Source: Peteryoungia aggregata LMG 23059 (lineage in GTDB: Bacteria; Pseudomonadota; Alphaproteobacteria; Rhizobiales; Rhizobiaceae). Taken from it: a DNA stretch of 64,000 nt. Below, in pieces: positions 9,161 through 17,870 of this stretch. The notes beneath the pieces were generated by a model. The model was not told where the DNA came from, searched no databases, and saw nothing but the letters and a program-made list of their open reading frames with translations. The translations under genes and the position numbers were made by a program. The DNA lies in NCBI RefSeq assembly GCF_030814435.1, contig NZ_JAUSUW010000010.1:113094-177093 (forward strand). The letters run 5' to 3'. Position 1 is the first letter of the stretch, and each line of letters opens with the position of its first letter.

Positions 9161-10060
9161 GTGACGTCCAGATCCATCCTGACCCACCAGAGAACACAGG
9201 CCGCCCTGCTGATCGCGCCGGCGCTTGTCATCTACCTCGTCTTCGCCATCTACCCGATGCTCGACGTGATTGCCTTGAGCTTCCAGCGCTGGAACGGCCT
9301 CGACGCCAACAGGACTTTCGTCGGCGTCAGCAATTATGCCGATATCTTCATGCGTGATCCGGTGTTCTGGGGAGCCTTTCGCAACACCATCATCTGGACG
9401 GTCCTTTCAACGATCTTTCCGCCGTTGATCGGACTGCTTCTTGCCCTTGGTCTCAACCAGCCAATCCTCGGGCGAAACGGCCTGCGCGCCATTTTTTATC
9501 TGCCGGTCATCATCGCACCGATCGCTGTCGCGACGATGTGGCGATGGATGTATGATCCCTTTTTCGGCCTGTTCGGCCAGCTTCTGACCTCGCTTGGTCT
9601 GGATGCCTGGAATCAGGACTGGCTTGGGGACCGCGATATTGCGCTCTACTCGGCCTTCGTTGCCTATGTCTGGCAAAGCGTCGGCTTCTCCATGGTCCTG
9701 TTTCTGGCCGGCCTTCAGGGCGTCAGCAAGACGCTGATCGAAGCCGCCCGCATCGATGGTGCCGGACGCTGGAACGTCTTTCGCTATGTGACGCTTCCGG
9801 CGCTCAAACCTACGATCACCATCGTTCTCGTGCTGGCAATCATCTCATCGCTGAAGGCCTTCGACATCATCTACGGCCTGACCGGCGGCGGGCCTGCCCA
9901 GTCGACGCAGATGCTGGCGCTCTGGGCCTTCACCCAGTCCATGCAGATTTTCGATTTCGGACGCGGCAGCGCCATCTCGGTCGTGCTGCTGCTCATCACC
10001 CTTTCGGTTGTCATTCCCTATCTGCGATGGACCCAGAAAAACGAGGAGACCGAGGAATGA
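9161..10060 (+). CDS. sugar ABC transporter permease (MalF type)
   Basis: Inner-membrane subunit of the second importer, about 299 residues with six hydrophobic segments. The EAA loop is EAARIDGAGRWNVFRYVTLP. The GTG at 9161 is preferred because GGAG lies six bases upstream and the following residues, VTSRSILTHQRTQAALL, match the family N terminus. ATG codons at 9149 and 9083 are in frame but lie within or next to the upstream hairpin. The stop overlaps the next start (ATGA). Confidence 0.88.
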   Translation: MTSRSILTHQRTQAALLIAPALVIYLVFAIYPMLDVIALSFQRWNGLDANRTFVGVSNYADIFMRDPVFWGAFRNTIIWTVLSTIFPPLIGLLLALGLNQPILGRNGLRAIFYLPVIIAPIAVATMWRWMYDPFFGLFGQLLTSLGLDAWNQDWLGDRDIALYSAFVAYVWQSVGFSMVLFLAGLQGVSKTLIEAARIDGAGRWNVFRYVTLPALKPTITIVLVLAIISSLKAFDIIYGLTGGGPAQSTQMLALWAFTQSMQIFDFGRGSAISVVLLLITLSVVIPYLRWTQKNEETEE

Positions 10061-10929
10061 CCCGTGCGTCTCCCGTCGTCGACTTTCATCCGATGGACAA
10101 ACCGAAGCGCGACTGGGTTCTGGTGGGCCTCTGGATCACGCTTGCCATAGTCGCCGTCATCTGGATCGCGCCTTTCGTCTTCATCACCTTCACCTCGCTT
10201 AAATCGACCGCAGCCGTGATGAATTCCAGCGCATTTGCCCCGCCGGTCGATCCGAAGTTCAGCAATTACGCCAGCGCCTGGGACCGGGGGCGGTTCAACA
10301 CGACCTTCTTCAACAGCGTCATCATCACCACCATCAAGGTGCCGCTCGGCCTCATGATTTCGGCCATGGCCGCCTATGCGCTGGCCAAGATCGAATTTAC
10401 TGGACGAAAGCTGCTGCTGCTCGCGATCCTGTTCGGGACAATGATCCCGTTCCAGGTCATGCTGGCGCCGCTCTTCACGCTGGTGAACGGGCTGCACCTG
10501 ATCGACACCTATCCCGGCGTCATCCTGCCCTATCTTGCATTTGGCGTTCCCTATCAAGTCTTCATCCTGCAGAGCTTCTTTCGCGGCATACCCAAGGAGT
10601 TGAGCGAGGCTGCCCGCATCGATGGCGCATCGCATTTCGTCATCTTTCGGCGGATCTTCCTGCCGGTATCGCTGCCGGTGCTCGCCGCCCTGCTGATCCT
10701 CGATTTCGTGGCAACCTGGAACGAATTCGCCATGGCGCTGGTGCTTCTGCAGGACCGCGAAATGTGGACCCTGCCACTCGGTCTTTCGGCCTTCCAGGGC
10801 CAGTTTTCCAGAGATTACGGGCAGCTCAACGCGGCCATCGTGATGACGGTCCTGCCGGCCGCCATCGTCTACCTCATCTTCCAGCGCTACTTCGTGTCGG
10901 GTCTCACCTCCGGCGCGGTCAAGGGCTAA
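10057..10929 (+). CDS. sugar ABC transporter permease (MalG type)
   Basis: Second membrane subunit, 290 residues. It starts at the ATG that overlaps the preceding stop by four bases, with GAGGA just upstream. The EAA loop SEAARIDGASHFVIFRRIFL lies near residues 185-205 and the C terminus is SGLTSGAVKG. It pairs with the product of the gene before it. The glycosidase-like gene starts 22 bases downstream in the same operon. Confidence 0.92.
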   Translation: MTRASPVVDFHPMDKPKRDWVLVGLWITLAIVAVIWIAPFVFITFTSLKSTAAVMNSSAFAPPVDPKFSNYASAWDRGRFNTTFFNSVIITTIKVPLGLMISAMAAYALAKIEFTGRKLLLLAILFGTMIPFQVMLAPLFTLVNGLHLIDTYPGVILPYLAFGVPYQVFILQSFFRGIPKELSEAARIDGASHFVIFRRIFLPVSLPVLAALLILDFVATWNEFAMALVLLQDREMWTLPLGLSAFQGQFSRDYGQLNAAIVMTVLPAAIVYLIFQRYFVSGLTSGAVKG

Positions 10930-10951
10930 TTTACACATCAAGGACATACAG

Positions 10952-12466
10952 ATGACCAATTCCACGATCGCCAAATGGGATATCTTCGAAGCCATGTTCG
11001 AAGGCCCATCCTCCGGCAACCCTTTCATCTCTGTCGAGCTGGAAGCCTTCTTCAGCCAGAAGAGCCGCAGCGTGCGCGTGCCAGGTTTTTATGATGGAGA
11101 CGGCGTCTACAGGATCCGTTTCATGCCCGACAATGAAGGGGAATGGCAGTTTACCACGCGCTCCTCGGCGGCGGAGCTGGATGGACGCACGGGCGCCTTC
11201 ACCGCCGGCCCGCCCCGCCCGTCGGTGCATGGCCCCGTCCAGGTGGCCAACAAGTTCCATTTCGCCCATGTCGATGGCACGCCGTTCCTGCCCTTCGGCA
11301 CCACCTGCTATGCCTGGACGCATCAGCCGCTGGCGCTGCAGGCGCAGACGCTCGCGACACTGAAGGAGGCCCGCTTCAACAAGATGCGCATGGGCGTGTT
11401 TCCCAAGGACTACCCGTTCAACATCAACGAGCCGTTGCATGACATTTATGAGCGCGATGCCGAGGGTGAACTCGATTTCGATCGGCCGAACCCGGAAAGC
11501 TTCCGGCATTTCGAAAATCAGGTGAAGGCGCTGGGCGAACTCGGCATCGAAGCCGACATCATCATCTTCCACCCCTATGACCGCTGGGGCTATTGCGACA
11601 TGAGCGCCGAACAGGACTATCGCTATGTCGCCTATCTCACGGCAAGGCTGGCGGCCTACCGCAATGTCTGGTGGTCGCTCGCCAACGAATATGACTTCCT
11701 CCTCAACACCAAGCCGATGGCGCAATGGGACCGCTATTTCCAGATCATCGAGGAAAACGACCCCTATCATCACCTGAAATCGATCCACAATGGCGATGTG
11801 AACGCCAATTACGATCACCGTCGGCCCTGGGTCAGCCATGTCTGCATCCAGAACTGGGACGTGAAGCGCACCCAGGAATGGCGGGAGGCCTATGGCAAAC
11901 CCGTGATCAATGACGAGCCGGAATATGAGGGCAATATCATGCTCTCCTGGGGCAATATCTCGGCCCAGGAACTGGTACACCGCTACTGGATCACCATGCT
12001 GCGCGGTGGTTATGCCGGACATGGCGAGACCTTCATGCATCCAGATGACATCCTCTGGTGGGCAAAGGGCGGTGTCCTCTATGGGGAAGCCTGGAAGCGC
12101 ATCGGCTTCCTGCGCGACCTGATGGAGGAGGATTGCAGGGCGGGGCTGACGCCGATTGCACGCGAGGCAAACTGGCCCTGGAGCCGCGTTTCAGGCGCGA
12201 GCGATGGCGATGTCACCTATGTTTATCTCGGCGAGCACCAACCGGTGATCTGGTCGCCCGGCCTGCCGCAGGTTCCCGGCGACTATGATGTCGACATCAT
12301 CGACACCTGGGAGATGACGGTGACGCCGGCAACGCTCGTCGATGCGCCGGCCAACCACCCGACCCGCCATGGCGCTTCCTTGCGCCCGCGCCGGCCGGAC
12401 GCGGCCTTTGCCGTGGAATTGCCCGGCAAGCCGCACCTGGCGATCCGCGTCAGGCCGAAGCGCTAG
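10952..12466 (+). CDS. glycoside hydrolase-like protein (DUF5060/DUF4038-DUF5605 type)
   Basis: Predicted cytoplasmic glycosidase of 504 residues with no signal peptide. Residues 1-90 form a DUF5060-like beta-sandwich. Residues 100-430 look like a TIM barrel of the DUF4038/apiosidase-like group: SLANEYDFL places a candidate acid/base Glu at 246, and VINDEPEYEGN offers a nucleophile Glu at 322 or 325. The C-terminal 80 residues fit a DUF5605-like beta domain. It sits between the permeases and the ATPase of a sugar importer, so its substrate is probably the imported glycoside. The GH140 apiosidase family is structurally related, but that activity is only a hypothesis here. Confidence 0.75.
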   Translation: MTNSTIAKWDIFEAMFEGPSSGNPFISVELEAFFSQKSRSVRVPGFYDGDGVYRIRFMPDNEGEWQFTTRSSAAELDGRTGAFTAGPPRPSVHGPVQVANKFHFAHVDGTPFLPFGTTCYAWTHQPLALQAQTLATLKEARFNKMRMGVFPKDYPFNINEPLHDIYERDAEGELDFDRPNPESFRHFENQVKALGELGIEADIIIFHPYDRWGYCDMSAEQDYRYVAYLTARLAAYRNVWWSLANEYDFLLNTKPMAQWDRYFQIIEENDPYHHLKSIHNGDVNANYDHRRPWVSHVCIQNWDVKRTQEWREAYGKPVINDEPEYEGNIMLSWGNISAQELVHRYWITMLRGGYAGHGETFMHPDDILWWAKGGVLYGEAWKRIGFLRDLMEEDCRAGLTPIAREANWPWSRVSGASDGDVTYVYLGEHQPVIWSPGLPQVPGDYDVDIIDTWEMTVTPATLVDAPANHPTRHGASLRPRRPDAAFAVELPGKPHLAIRVRPKR

Positions 12467-12484
12467 GCGCTGGGAGGAAGCAGC

Positions 12485-13558
12485 ATGTCAACCGTCCAGA
12501 TCCGCGACGTTCGCAAATCCTTTGGCGCCTATGCGGTGCTACACGGCATCGATATCGACATTGCCGATGGCGAGTTCGTTATTCTCGTTGGCCCCTCCGG
12601 CTGCGGAAAATCAACACTGCTGCGCATGGTAGCGGGCCTCGAATCGATCACCAGCGGCACGGTCAGCATCGACGGGCGCGTGGTGAACGGGCTTGAGCCG
12701 AAGGACCGCGACATTGCCATGGTGTTTCAGAACTACGCTCTCTACCCGCAGATGACCGTGGCCCAGAATATGGGCTTTGCGCTGGAGCTTGCCGGAGCCA
12801 AGCGCGAGGAAATCAAGTCCAAGGTGGACAAGGCTGCCGGCATTCTGGGCCTTGAACCCCTCCTGCAGCGCAAGCCCGCCCAGCTATCGGGCGGGCAGCG
12901 GCAGCGCGTCGCCATGGGCCGCGCCATCGTGCGCGACCCGAAGGTTTTCCTGTTCGACGAACCGCTCTCCAATCTCGACGCCAAGCTGCGCGTCAAGATG
13001 CGCGCCGAGATCAAGGCTCTGCACCAACGGTTGAAGACGACGATCATCTATGTGACGCATGACCAGATCGAGGCGATGACCATGGCCGACAAGATCGTCG
13101 TCATGCAGGGTGGCCATATCGAGCAGATCGGCTCGCCGCTCGACCTCTACGACAATCCCCGCAATGTCTTTGTTGCCGGCTTTCTCGGCTCACCGGCCAT
13201 GAACTTCCTGGAGGGCGTGGTGACCGGAGGCGACATGCCGACACTGCAGCTTGAAGGCGTTGGCCGTATTCCGGTGTCGATGGCACCGAGCAGGGCCGAT
13301 GGCGAGCCTGTGATGGTCGGCATCCGACCGGAGGATATCCGCCTTGGGGATCCGGACGGGATTGCAGCCCAGGTGCTGGTGGTGGAACCAACAGGATCGG
13401 AAACGCATCTGGTGGTGCAACTGGGCAGCCAGGAAATCACCTGCGTGCTTCGCGAGCGCATGATGCTGGTGCCCGGCGAGACGGTGCGCCTCTCCTTACG
13501 CTCCGAAAATATCCACTTCTTCGACCGGACAAGCCAGTTGCGCTTGGAGAAAGCGTAG
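12485..13558 (+). CDS. sugar ABC transporter ATP-binding protein (UgpC/MsmK type)
   Basis: ATPase for the second importer, 357 residues, the full family length. Walker [10 protein letters not shown], signature [14 protein letters not shown], Walker [17 protein letters not shown] and switch [10 protein letters not shown] are intact. The C-terminal third (from about residue 240) is the TOBE-type regulatory domain ending in a [10 protein letters not shown] segment. It lies 18 bases after the hydrolase gene with GGAGGAAGCAGC before the ATG, and closes the operon. ATPases of this type can often serve more than one importer. Confidence 0.93.
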   Translation: MSTVQIRDVRKSFGAYAVLHGIDIDIADGEFVILVGPSGCGKSTLLRMVAGLESITSGTVSIDGRVVNGLEPKDRDIAMVFQNYALYPQMTVAQNMGFALELAGAKREEIKSKVDKAAGILGLEPLLQRKPAQLSGGQRQRVAMGRAIVRDPKVFLFDEPLSNLDAKLRVKMRAEIKALHQRLKTTIIYVTHDQIEAMTMADKIVVMQGGHIEQIGSPLDLYDNPRNVFVAGFLGSPAMNFLEGVVTGGDMPTLQLEGVGRIPVSMAPSRADGEPVMVGIRPEDIRLGDPDGIAAQVLVVEPTGSETHLVVQLGSQEITCVLRERMMLVPGETVRLSLRSENIHFFDRTSQLRLEKA

Positions 13559-13697
13559 AACCGGTCGCCCGTGGCGCCAGTCTGCGGTTGTTTCTCGCCC
13601 TCGACACATGCAGTTTACCGACCGATCGGTACTGGCAGCTTGAACCTGTTACTGCGCCCCAGTTCGCTCTCTTCTCAATGCCTGACTTGGCCGGAGC

Positions 13698-14744
13698 TCA
13701 TGCCGGTTCCTGTTGTTGTAGAGTAAACAGTGACCATGCCGAAATAAAAAGTGCCGCAATCAGTGGCCCGATGACGAAACCGCTAAGACCAAAGAGTGAA
13801 ATTCCGCCGACAGTGGAAATGAGGACGACATAGTCCGGCAGCCTCGCGCCCTGCCCGACCAGCGGCGGGCGCAGCAGGTTGTCGATCAGTCCTATGACGA
13901 GAGTACCGACCGCGATCATCACGATCCCCTTGATCCAGGCACCGACGAGAAACAGCCAGATGGCGGCCGGCACCCAGACGATCGCGGCACCGATGGCCGG
14001 CAGCATCGACAGAAAAATCATGACCACACCCCAAAGGAGTGCCGCTTCTATCCCCAAGGCCCAGAAGGTCAAGCCTCCGATGACGCCTTGGACGATGGCG
14101 ATGATCACATTGCCCCGGACCGTGGCGCGGACAACGGCCGCGAACTTGTCGACGAACTGTCGCGTATAGTCGTCGCTGAGCGGAATGGAGTGGCGCAGGG
14201 TCTTTCCAAGAGATGCGCCATCCCGAAACAGGAAGAACAGAAGATAGAGCATCAGCCCCATGCTGATGAAAAATTGCAGCGTGTTCTGACCGAAGCTCAA
14301 CACCCCGCCGGCAATTGACTGGCCAGCTTCCATCAGGCCGGACGAGAGGCGTGCCCACAACTCGGCAAAGCCATCAAGCTTCAGCGAAGTCAGCCAGGTG
14401 CCTACAAAATCCGGAAGCACTGCCTGCAAACGCAGAAGATGGGCGTTCAGGTCGATTTCATTGCTGCTGATGCGCTGATAAAGGCTCGTCCCTTCCTGAA
14501 TGAGGGACACCAGGATGACCAGCGCCGGCAGGATGACGAGGCAGATGCAAAGGAGCAGCGTCAGCAATGCCGCGACCGTTGCGCGACCACCCAGCCACCG
14601 CTCCAGCCGCTTGTGAACGGGGAAGAAAAGGATCGCGAGTATCACGGCCCATAGAACCGCCGTATAGTAAGGAATGAGAAGCCACACGAAGGCAATCGTT
14701 GTAATGAGAAGGAGCACATAGAAGCTTGCTCGCTGGATGGTCAT
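13698..14744 (-). CDS. AI-2E family transporter (PerM/YdiK-like permease)
   Basis: Integral inner-membrane protein of 348 residues with about eight hydrophobic segments, two of them at the N terminus (residues 7-42). The C-terminal half carries the family pattern with GGLTFWALGIEAALLWGV and PLVGQGARLPDYVVLISTVG. Members export small molecules, such as autoinducer-2 in TqsA, or act in ion exchange; most have no known substrate. It follows the transglutaminase-like gene by 52 bases on the same strand, so the two may be co-transcribed. No signal molecule synthase is nearby. Confidence 0.88.
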   Translation of the reverse strand: MTIQRASFYVLLLITTIAFVWLLIPYYTAVLWAVILAILFFPVHKRLERWLGGRATVAALLTLLLCICLVILPALVILVSLIQEGTSLYQRISSNEIDLNAHLLRLQAVLPDFVGTWLTSLKLDGFAELWARLSSGLMEAGQSIAGGVLSFGQNTLQFFISMGLMLYLLFFLFRDGASLGKTLRHSIPLSDDYTRQFVDKFAAVVRATVRGNVIIAIVQGVIGGLTFWALGIEAALLWGVVMIFLSMLPAIGAAIVWVPAAIWLFLVGAWIKGIVMIAVGTLVIGLIDNLLRPPLVGQGARLPDYVVLISTVGGISLFGLSGFVIGPLIAALFISAWSLFTLQQQEPA

Positions 14745-14796
14745 TTGGGCACCTTCCTCTTGTCGGCTCGGCCTTGCGCCGAGTGCCGGATGGCCA

Positions 14797-15603
14797 TCAG
14801 TCGACTTCTTCCGTGACGACTTCGAAATGCGTCAGCGTTGCTGGCCCAAAGGCTGTCGAGAGCGCGACATCCGTGGCATCACGCCCCCTCGCCATCAAGA
14901 TCCGTCCGATGCGCGGGACATTATGGCGGGCATCGACGGTCCACCAACGACCGCCGAGATAGACCTCGCACCACGCACTGAAATCCATGGGATGCGGATC
15001 TCTCGGCACGCCGATATCGCCGAGATAACCGGTACAATAGCGGGCTGGGATGTTGAGGCATCGGCAGAGCGTGATGGTGAGATGTGCAAAATCGCGGCAT
15101 ACACCTGTCCTGTCGATGAAACCGCCATGAGCCGTGCGCGTTGGGTCGGCCCTGTCATAATCAAAGACGAGATGGCCATGAACGAAGTCGAGGATGGCCT
15201 TGACCCGCGGCCAGCCCAAAGGCGTCGCAGAAAACTGCTTCCAGGCAAAATCGGCCAGACGGTCGGTGTCGCAGTAGCGGCTCCCCAGCAGGAAAACCAG
15301 GACATCGTCGGGCAAATCCTGAATTGGAAGCTGAACGGCCTGTTCGGGCAGGAATTCCGCCAAGCCGCTGTCGCTCACGTCGAATTGGGCCGAGATCGCC
15401 ATCCTGCCGGCAGGTGCCATAATCCGGCTGCAGGCATTGCCATAAGCATCGAGATAATCGCGCTGGGGGATCATGCGGTTGAAGGAAAGGGTTTGCTCGC
15501 TGCAAAGGTCCCGTTCCCTTGATGGGTGAACCTTGAGGACGAGCAGCATCGGCGTCTCGTTCTGACATTCGTATTCGATGTGAAACCCTGCACGGATCTT
15601 CAT
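14797..15603 (-). CDS. transglutaminase-like family protein
   Basis: Cytoplasmic cysteine-protease-fold protein, 268 residues. The N-terminal third is the beta-rich domain usual in bacterial transglutaminase-like proteins. The core has the Cys motif GVCRDFAHLTITLCR (Cys near residue 163), the following strand PARYCTGYLGDIG, and the third-residue motif WTVDARHN with its Asp. Between them the sequence reads MDFSAWCEVYLGG, where the catalytic His of the classical triad (DFHAW) is replaced by Ser, so activity is uncertain. The ATG at 15603 was chosen over a TTG at 15630. Substrate unknown. Confidence 0.85.
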   Translation of the reverse strand: MKIRAGFHIEYECQNETPMLLVLKVHPSRERDLCSEQTLSFNRMIPQRDYLDAYGNACSRIMAPAGRMAISAQFDVSDSGLAEFLPEQAVQLPIQDLPDDVLVFLLGSRYCDTDRLADFAWKQFSATPLGWPRVKAILDFVHGHLVFDYDRADPTRTAHGGFIDRTGVCRDFAHLTITLCRCLNIPARYCTGYLGDIGVPRDPHPMDFSAWCEVYLGGRWWTVDARHNVPRIGRILMARGRDATDVALSTAFGPATLTHFEVVTEEVD

Positions 15604-15738
15604 GGCCCCGTCTTTCTGCAATGTCGCCAAACCAGTCTCTTGATCGCAACGGCTGAATCGCGTCGGCGTTCCGATCCATCTCCGTTTTGAGGATGGAGGA
15701 GGTCGTCAGCGTCACCCCGCCGTACAGCAGGCAAAGCC

Positions 15739-16815
15739 TCAGGCTGCGGTGCTCGAGGTCGAATGGAACGTCGCATGGGCCACGGTGACACTCATGCCCT
15801 TGTCGCTGGATGCAATCTCGACCCGCGCATCGAGTTGTTTCGCCAGAGCCTCGATGATCAAAGATCCCAGGCCAGATCCGGGCTCAGCCGGCTTCTCGGT
15901 CTCGCTGCGACCGACACCGTTGTCAGCGACGACCAGGCGCCAGTCAGTGTCGCGTGTCTCGTAACTGACTAGGACCCGTTCAGACCCCGTGGATACCGGG
16001 AAGGCATATTTGATGGCGTTGATGACGAGTTCGGTCACGATCAGACCGATGCTGACGGCATTACGGGACGGGATCGTGCTTTCGGACGCGTGCAGGTCGA
16101 TGACAATCGGCCGACTGTCCACAATGATGGACTTCGCAAGGCCATCACATAGCTTCTGCAGATAGGCCGAAACTTCGATTTCGTCGACGCCATCCGTCAG
16201 GTGCAGGTAGTTCTGCACCGTGGCGACCGACATCACGCGCTGGTGGGCGTCTTCGAGATGACGACGGCTTTCCTCCGACGTCACGGCGCGTGCCTTGAGC
16301 ATCAGAATGCTGGCGATGATCTGCAGGCTGTTGGCCACCCGGTGCTGCATTTCCTGAAAGAGAACGCGTTGCTGGGCGAGCAATTCCTCGGTGCGGTCCA
16401 GCAGGGCCTGTTTCTCCGCCTCGGCCCGCCTTGCCTCGGTGATGTCGCGAAACGCGAGCAGCGTGTTCGGGGCCGATGATCCCCCGTAGTCAACGGTTCG
16501 CGCCGACATCAGCAGCGTGCGGCGCCCGATCTTTGCGACGTCCCTGTCGAATTCGAACGCCGATATCTCGGGGTGATCCGGGATGGCTGCGGCAAGACGC
16601 TGGCGAAGGACCGGGAGATCCCATTGCCGCTCGTCCAGATCAAACAGGCTGATCCCGTGCGAACGTACCGGATCGATCTCGAAGGTTTCGAAGAAGGCGC
16701 TGTTCGCGGCTACCAGCCGCAAATGACTGTCGAGAACGACGAAGGGTTCCGGTATGCTTTCAACGATGGCAAGTGCTAGCCTTTTCGCGTCACTCGGGTC
16801 TCCGAATTGCTGCAT
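15739..16815 (-). CDS. PAS domain sensor histidine kinase (HisKA_2 family)
   Basis: Soluble sensor kinase of 358 residues without membrane segments. A PAS domain spans about residues 15-130. A short coiled coil (130-155) leads to the HisKA_2 box QEMQHRVANSLQIIASIL with phospho-acceptor His158. The ATPase domain follows with TELVINAIKYAFP (N box), VVADNGVG (G1) and GSGLGSLIIEALA (G2). Kinases of this group often feed general stress or light responses in alphaproteobacteria. No response regulator gene is adjacent, so it is an orphan. The input signal is unknown. Confidence 0.9.
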   Translation of the reverse strand: MQQFGDPSDAKRLALAIVESIPEPFVVLDSHLRLVAANSAFFETFEIDPVRSHGISLFDLDERQWDLPVLRQRLAAAIPDHPEISAFEFDRDVAKIGRRTLLMSARTVDYGGSSAPNTLLAFRDITEARRAEAEKQALLDRTEELLAQQRVLFQEMQHRVANSLQIIASILMLKARAVTSEESRRHLEDAHQRVMSVATVQNYLHLTDGVDEIEVSAYLQKLCDGLAKSIIVDSRPIVIDLHASESTIPSRNAVSIGLIVTELVINAIKYAFPVSTGSERVLVSYETRDTDWRLVVADNGVGRSETEKPAEPGSGLGSLIIEALAKQLDARVEIASSDKGMSVTVAHATFHSTSSTAA

Positions 16816-17485
16816 CGGCTATCCCTCCATCGCAAGGCGGACGATCGCAATTGACCTGTGGCCCCGCACACCAAGAAAGACTACGCCTCGTTGTTCCACT
16901 TGGCCATAACAATCACACTCAATCATTCGCCCTTATCGCCGCGGCATGAACCGACGCCTTGCACGCGGACTTAGGCAACTTCGAATCCCGAACAAAGTTG
17001 CGTCAATCCTGTTGGATTGAGGCCCGCTCCGGCAAAAAATGCGGAAACGGCTCAGGGTCCGGATGCACGTCTTGTTCTCGCTCATTCGGCCGCAAAACGA
17101 TCCAAACGCAAACCCTGCAAGCCTGAAACCGTCGACCGCTGCGCCATCCATCTCGTGGCGACCTGCGGCAGCGCGGGGTCGATGTGGGACTGCCGGCTGG
17201 AAGAGAAGGAGATGAAGCACGCAATCAGCATTGCTCGGCGCTTGGGGAGCAGGCTTCAAATCTTGCGCTGGCATGCCATGGACCGATCCGTTGCGGGTGT
17301 CACTCCACAGAGCCGCTGCAAGCCAATTTGATGGTTCAGAGTTCGCTGCCAAGCTGCTGCCGCAGGATCTTGGGAGTGGCGACCACAATTCAGCATAACG
17401 CCCTGCTGCCCGACGATGGATAGCACAACACGAGCGCCGCAACCGGCTCTAATGATGCGGAGACAAATCACGATCCGGAGCAACC
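16816..17485. other. 670-base intergenic region without a supported gene
   Basis: No open frame here has a convincing ribosome site or family resemblance. The minus-strand frame at 16933-17442 is Arg/Ser/Pro/Cys-rich and looks like a shadow. The right end holds an Lrp-like element 80 bases before the cupin gene. Otherwise nothing recognisable was seen. Confidence 0.55.
17386..17405. promoter_or_regulatory. degenerate Lrp/AsnC-type box upstream of the cupin gene
   Basis: CAATTCAGCATAA at 17386-17398 is identical over 13 bases to the left part of the near-perfect Lrp box at 35042-35054. The right half (CGCCCTG) is degenerate, although a TGCTG at 17404-17408 can pair with CAGCA at 17391-17395. 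It lies about 80 bases before the cupin start. Confidence 0.45.
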
Positions 17486-17839
17486 ATGAGCCTTATCAAG
17501 ACCCTTGACCACAACCCGACTTTCGCCCCCACCCATGCCCTTCCCGCACCCGAACGGTTGATCTCAGGCAACCCAGAGTTCTCGACCTGGGCGATGGACG
17601 AGTCGCGAGACGGAAAGATCAAGTCGGGTGTCTGGCAGGCAACGCCGGGCCTCACCCATTCCATCAAGGGCGAGACCTTCGAATTCTGCCACATCATCGA
17701 GGGCGTGGTGGAGATCACCGAGACTGGACAACAGCCGATCACCTATCGGGCCGGCGACAGCTTCGTCATGAAACCCGGCTTCGTCGGCACCTGGCGGACA
17801 ATCGAGACCGTGCGCAAGATCTACGTGGTCTGCTATTGA
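17486..17839 (+). CDS. cupin domain protein (DUF861/Cupin_3 type)
   Basis: Small single-domain cupin of 117 residues. The beta-barrel motif region reads GETFEFCHIIEGVVEIT (first cupin box) and YRAGDSFVMKPGFVGTW (second box), so only part of the usual metal-binding His/Glu set is present. Proteins of this group are often encoded beside amine or amino-acid oxidases and dehydrogenases, as here, but a general reaction is not known. It ends 18 bases before the convergent deacetylase gene, with a shared hairpin between. A regulatory or isomerase role is possible. Confidence 0.8.
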   Translation: MSLIKTLDHNPTFAPTHALPAPERLISGNPEFSTWAMDESRDGKIKSGVWQATPGLTHSIKGETFEFCHIIEGVVEITETGQQPITYRAGDSFVMKPGFVGTWRTIETVRKIYVVCY

Positions 17840-17845
17840 GCGGCC

Positions 17846-17870
17846 ACTGGCGGCCCTTCAGGCCGCCAGT
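17846..17870. terminator. bidirectional hairpin between convergent cupin and argE-like genes
   Basis: ACTGGCGGCC (17846-17855) and GGCCGCCAGT (17861-17870) form a perfect 10-bp stem with a CTTCA loop. It overlaps the last codons of the minus-strand gene and follows the plus-strand stop, so it can end both transcripts. Confidence 0.65.

Noticed and set aside
13621..13630. Palindrome ACCGATCGGT between convergent genes, resembling a TetR-family operator
   Set aside because: Lies between two gene ends with no promoter need and no TetR gene in the window; a 10-base palindrome is expected by chance at this size.
16933..17442. 169-residue minus-strand open frame in the long intergenic region
   Set aside because: No ribosome site, biased Arg/Ser/Pro/Cys composition and no recognisable domain; the region is better read as non-coding with an Lrp-like box.
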